Shown: piece by piece, positions 13,231 through 16,325 of the stretch | Numbering within the stretch: the first letter of the stretch is position 1 | Layout of the letters: each line of letters starts with the position of its first letter | Origin: JAGOUN01 sp040389005 | GTDB taxonomy: Bacteria; Pseudomonadota; Gammaproteobacteria; JAGOUN01 | NCBI GenBank assembly: GCA_040389005.1 | Contig: JAZKAS010000020.1 | Location: 1-16,325, forward strand | Length of the DNA stretch: 16,325 nucleotides | Direction of reading: 5' to 3' | Translations under genes and position numbers: made by a program | Notes under the pieces: generated by a model | Told to the model about the DNA's origin: nothing | Databases searched by the model: none | Seen by the model: only the letters and a program-made list of their open reading frames with translations

Positions 13231-14568
13231 GACAGAACATATTTGCAATACCCTATCAAGATGTGAGTAAGACTGCTCAAAACATCCATCAAGCATCATT
13301 GCATAAGCATGCTGCGTATTTTTTTGCGTAGACGTAATCACCCAACCGTTTGGATGAGCAACAGCCCATGCATGAAATTTATCCTCTTTAACCGTCACAG
13401 GAAGTGAAACTTGCCATCGGCCAATAAATTGCATGTCCGGCATTGAGGGGTCACGACTCACCACGGGAATATTTTTTACTAATAAAGTATCAATAAATTT
13501 TACTGCCGGAGTGAGATCTTGTGTTTTTACTCGCGCATGCGTGACACCTAAATCAAGCGTCGCCGTGACCAAAAAACTCATTATCATTAACGCATAAACT
13601 ATCTTCGATTTTTCTAAACGAGCCGCTATGAAAATCGCCATTAAAGGTGCAAGTGGTAAAAGATAACGCGATTCTTTAGTTTTAATCAGTGAAAAAACAA
13701 TAAAACAGATAATAAATATTTGCATTAAATATCGCATAATTTTTTTATCGTGTATGTCATTGGTATTGAAACGTAAAAAAGAAGGTAAAAATATCCAAGG
13801 CAAGAAAAAGCAAGGCAATAAGGGCAAATAGTCCCAGATAGGTTTTACAACACCTTTTGATCCCGTTGTGCGTGCAAATATTTGTTCGGATAACATCGTG
13901 TAAATTAAAGCAGACTTTCCTTGGTAAATAATCGGACCCCACCAAATCATTAACGCACCAACAGAAAGCATAATTCCCGTCAGCCATTTCACGACATCAT
14001 GCGCTGGCCGATTAGCGAAATAAAAACAATATAAAAACACTTCCGGTATCGTGAACAAATAAATGACGGGACCTTTGGCAAGCAATCCTAAACCATTTGC
14101 TAGCACAAACATTCCATAATTTTTACGTATTAAGTAATAACACGCCATCATATTAAATAGCGTTAGCATCATGTCAAAACGCAATATACCTAAATTATCA
14201 ATAAAAAAAGGCATCGCGATTAACGTGAGTGGTGCTAAAAAAGAAATGGGTGGTTTATCTGGAAAAAGTACCTGTGCTAATTTTTGTGTATAAAAAACCG
14301 TGAGGAGTGAAAAAATCAGTGGAACAACAACATGCCATGGCCAATGGCTATTGATCCACCAACCTAAATCTAAACACCAAAAAAGTAACGGTGTTTTTTG
14401 CAAATAAGCATTATTACCCCAGTGCGGAATAAACCATTGATGTTCGACAAACATGCGCCATGCAACTGATGCATAACGCGTTTCTTCACCTAACAAAGGA
14501 AGTAAATAAGCGTACAAGCAGGAAAATAAAATCACTCCCATCAATGCAATAGTTAATGAACGGCTCAT
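13186..14568 (-). CDS. ArnT-like GT39 lipid A glycosyltransferase
   Basis: A 460-residue polytopic inner-membrane protein of the GT39/PMT superfamily, closest in style to ArnT. ArnT moves a sugar from undecaprenyl phosphate to lipid A phosphate on the periplasmic side, giving resistance to cationic peptides. The first periplasmic loop has GEETRYASVAWRM (27-39) and YLQKTP (55-60), matching ArnT's DETRYAE and EKP; an acidic pair EE replaces the usual DE. About ten hydrophobic helices follow, with LIKTKESRYLLPLAPL around 293-308 like the late ArnT motif. The tail is shorter than E. coli ArnT (about 550 residues). The start is one base after the tyrS stop, so it is probably co-transcribed and coupled. 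The 3' end overlaps the facing LAB_N gene by 45 bases. Confidence 0.88.
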   Translation of the reverse strand: MSRSLTIALMGVILFSCLYAYLLPLLGEETRYASVAWRMFVEHQWFIPHWGNNAYLQKTPLLFWCLDLGWWINSHWPWHVVVPLIFSLLTVFYTQKLAQVLFPDKPPISFLAPLTLIAMPFFIDNLGILRFDMMLTLFNMMACYYLIRKNYGMFVLANGLGLLAKGPVIYLFTIPEVFLYCFYFANRPAHDVVKWLTGIMLSVGALMIWWGPIIYQGKSALIYTMLSEQIFARTTGSKGVVKPIWDYLPLLPCFFLPWIFLPSFLRFNTNDIHDKKIMRYLMQIFIICFIVFSLIKTKESRYLLPLAPLMAIFIAARLEKSKIVYALMIMSFLVTATLDLGVTHARVKTQDLTPAVKFIDTLLVKNIPVVSRDPSMPDMQFIGRWQVSLPVTVKEDKFHAWAVAHPNGWVITSTQKNTQHAYAMMLDGCFEQSYSHLDRVLQICSVSRVIVVPDNKINIA

Positions 14569-14569
14569 T

Positions 14570-15766
14570 TCAGTTGATCGTGATTTTTAATATACGTCTT
14601 TTGCCAATTTGTACAACGCCAGAAAAACCTTTAGTAACGCGCATTTTAGAGTCCTCAATCCGCTGTTCATCAATTTTTACCGCACCTTGATCAATCATCC
14701 GCGCGCCATCGGTGCTTGAAGCGACCATGCCAGCTTGTTTCAAAACAACACTTAAAGGGATGGTTTCTTCAGCAATCGTAATTATTTTTTCTTCAATATC
14801 TTCCGGAAGAACGCCTTGCGCGAATCGGTTCGTAAACGCTGCATGCGCCGCTTCTGCGGCTGTTTCATCATGAAAACGCGCGACAATTTCTTTTGCTAGA
14901 ATAAATTTCACTTCCATCGGATTTTTGCCGGCAGCGACTTCCTGTTTTAATGCAGCAATTTCTTGATTCGATTTAAAACTCAGTAAATCAAAATATCGCC
15001 ACATGAGCTCATCAGAAATCGACATAATTTTCCCGAGCATTGTATTTGGATCTTCTTTAATGCCAATATAATTATTTAATGATTTCGACATTTTTTTAAC
15101 GCCGTCGAGACCTTCCAACAACGGCATTGTCATAATAATTTGCAATGGTTGTTGATGCTGTTTTTGTAATTCTCGACCCATCAACAAATTGAATTTTTGA
15201 TCCGTACCGCCCAATTCAACATCGGCCTTTAATGCAACAGAATCATAGCCTTGCACAAGTGGATATAAAAATTCATGAATGGCGATCGGTTGTTCAGAAT
15301 GATAACGCTTTTTGAAATCATCGCGCTCTAACATTCTTGCAACTGTATAAGATGATGCTAATTGAATCATTTTTGCAGCATCAAACTTTGAAAACCATTC
15401 TGAGTTAAAACGCACTTCGGTTTTATTTGGGTCTAGAATTTTAAACACTTGTTCTTTATACGTTTCTGCATTCGCCGCCACTTCTTCGGCTGTCAAAGGC
15501 TTGCGGGTAATATTTTTTCCGGTTGGATCACCGATCATACCGGTAAAATCACCAATCAAAAAAATCACTTGATGGCCTAAATCTTGAAAATGCTTCAACT
15601 TGTTCAATAAAACCGTATGCCCTAAATGCAAATCCGGCGCGGTAGGATCAAACCCAGCTTTTACACGCAAGGGCTTGCCGGTTTTTAAACGCTCAATGAG
15701 TTCAGCTTCAGAAATAATTTCTTCTGTGCCGCGTTTTAAAAGTTCTAGGGCTGATTGTTGACTCAT
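14570..15766 (-). CDS. tyrS: Tyrosyl-tRNA synthetase
   Basis: Class I tyrosyl-tRNA synthetase, 398 residues and complete. It activates tyrosine with ATP and charges tRNA-Tyr in the cytoplasm. The HIGH-type motif is HLGH at 47-50 within AGFDPTAPDLHLGHT, followed by FLIGDFTGMIGDPTG. The tyrosine pocket region is GYDSVALKADVELGGTDQ (173-190). KMSKS lies at 225-229. The last 60 or so residues form the S4 RNA-binding domain (ARMIDQGAVKIDEQRI). The KMSKS form and length place it in the TyrZ-like group rather than with E. coli TyrS, which has KFGKT. AAAGG sits about 9 bases before the ATG. It is divergent from anmK across a 53-base gap, an arrangement known in other gammaproteobacteria, and runs into the GT39 gene. 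Confidence 0.97.
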   Translation of the reverse strand: MSQQSALELLKRGTEEIISEAELIERLKTGKPLRVKAGFDPTAPDLHLGHTVLLNKLKHFQDLGHQVIFLIGDFTGMIGDPTGKNITRKPLTAEEVAANAETYKEQVFKILDPNKTEVRFNSEWFSKFDAAKMIQLASSYTVARMLERDDFKKRYHSEQPIAIHEFLYPLVQGYDSVALKADVELGGTDQKFNLLMGRELQKQHQQPLQIIMTMPLLEGLDGVKKMSKSLNNYIGIKEDPNTMLGKIMSISDELMWRYFDLLSFKSNQEIAALKQEVAAGKNPMEVKFILAKEIVARFHDETAAEAAHAAFTNRFAQGVLPEDIEEKIITIAEETIPLSVVLKQAGMVASSTDGARMIDQGAVKIDEQRIEDSKMRVTKGFSGVVQIGKRRILKITIN

Positions 15767-15771
15767 TATGC

Positions 15772-15799
15772 TTTACCTTTCGTCTTGACTTGTTAGAAT
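15772..15799 (+). promoter_or_regulatory. Candidate promoter of anmK
   Basis: TTTACC (15772-15777) and TAGAAT (15794-15799) are 16 bases apart, matching 4 and 5 of 6 consensus bases. Transcription would begin near 15806, just before the GGAG at 15810-15813. That favours the ATG at 15820 over the in-frame ATG at 15808. Confidence 0.4.
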
Positions 15800-15819
15800 A
15801 CTTTTTTATGGAGAAATTT

Positions 15820-16325
15820 ATGTCTCATTATTATATCGGCCTACTTTCAGGCACCAGCATGGATGGTGTGGATGCAGCCATTGTTGATTTCGATGACCAT
15901 AAGCCTAAATTAATTGCTTATCATGCCGAGCCCATCCCTGAACTTCTCAGAGAAAAAACTCGCCTATTATGCGTTCCAGGCGACAATGAAATCAACCGTC
16001 TGGGCGCAGCCGATGTTGAATGGGGCCGACTTTTTGCAACTGCGACGCAAAAATTACTCAAACATGCTGGTATTTCTGCTAAGGAAATTATTGCGATTGG
16101 CAGCCATGGCCAAACGATTCGCCATAAACCCTATGACGCCGTACCATTCACCTTACAAATTGGTGACCCTAATACCATTGCCGCACTCACACAAATCACG
16201 ACAGTCGCTGATTTTCGTCGCATGGACATAGCCTTCGGCGGCCAAGGCGCGCCACTTGCGCCTGCGTTTCATCGTTATCTTTTACAACATGTGCAACACG
16301 ATACGATGGTCGTTAATATCGGAGG
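15820..16325 (+). CDS. anmK: Anhydro-N-acetylmuramic acid kinase (3' end outside window)
   Basis: The first 168 codons of AnmK, which opens and phosphorylates 1,6-anhydro-MurNAc to MurNAc-6-phosphate in cytoplasmic recycling of peptidoglycan. The start MSHYYIGLLSGTSMDGVDAA holds the family's nucleotide-binding signature GTSMDG. IGSHGQTIRHKP (about 92-103) and the later VADFRRMDIAFGGQGAPLAP are also characteristic; the window stops within VVNIGG. Full-length AnmK is about 370 residues, so roughly half is present. I chose the ATG at 15820, with GGAG 6 bases before it, over the in-frame ATG at 15808. It is transcribed away from tyrS. The L,D-transpeptidase gene elsewhere in this window also concerns the cell wall, but the two are not linked. 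Confidence 0.95.
   Translation, partial: MSHYYIGLLSGTSMDGVDAAIVDFDDHKPKLIAYHAEPIPELLREKTRLLCVPGDNEINRLGAADVEWGRLFATATQKLLKHAGISAKEIIAIGSHGQTIRHKPYDAVPFTLQIGDPNTIAALTQITTVADFRRMDIAFGGQGAPLAPAFHRYLLQHVQHDTMVVNIG

Noticed and set aside
13028..13270. An 80-residue plus-strand frame overlapping the LAB_N gene
   Set aside because: It is an out-of-frame shadow: no ribosome site or family resemblance, whereas the LAB_N frame is clearly conserved.
15914..16231. A 105-residue plus-strand frame inside anmK
   Set aside because: Out-of-frame shadow of anmK, whose own frame is open and has all signatures.

Overview
The window reads as ordinary chromosome from an AT-rich gammaproteobacterium. The best guess is the Legionellales (Legionella/Coxiella/Diplorickettsiaceae side). 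This rests on the divergent tyrS/anmK pair, Gram-negative envelope genes (FadL-type porin, small OmpA-like barrel, lipid A modification genes), low G+C by eye, and large unrecognised proteins of the sort common in that order. The placement is inference; there is no rRNA or other marker here.

Left and centre, all on the minus strand (transcription runs right to left). A closely packed run starts at 6573: an NAD(P)H:FMN reductase, an HXXEE membrane protein, a TPR-methyltransferase fusion, a FadL/OmpP1 outer-membrane protein, a small YkuD L,D-transpeptidase, a 2-oxoglutarate/Fe(II) oxygenase, and an unrecognised 488+ residue protein cut by the window's left edge. Several junctions overlap by 1 to 4 bases, so translational coupling is likely. 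Upstream of it, 11417 to 6640 holds a second tight set: a UmuD-like self-cleaving protease, the ABC-F ATPase Uup, and an 802-residue protein of unknown function whose C-terminal part vaguely recalls PLP-dependent enzymes. A methionine-rich secreted barrel protein (11505-12116) lies just upstream of that set.

Right side. A plus-strand pair (12264-13230) encodes a polyprenyl-phosphate glycosyltransferase (GT2) and a small LAB_N membrane protein. They converge on a minus-strand ArnT-like GT39 transferase whose 3' end overlaps the LAB_N gene by 45 bases. Together these three look like a lipid A sugar-modification module: GT2 loads a sugar on the lipid carrier, and the GT39 enzyme moves it to lipid A in the periplasm. 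The GT39 gene directly follows tyrS (one-base gap). anmK (peptidoglycan recycling) starts divergently from tyrS and runs off the right edge.

No tRNA, rRNA, CRISPR array, insertion sequence or convincing rho-independent terminator was seen. No stretch over 300 bases lacks a gene. The observations most worth checking are the 802-residue orphan and its link to umuD-uup, an apparent 13-residue deletion in the LAB_N protein, the convergent gene overlap, the methionine-rich barrel, and the unrecognised left-edge gene.
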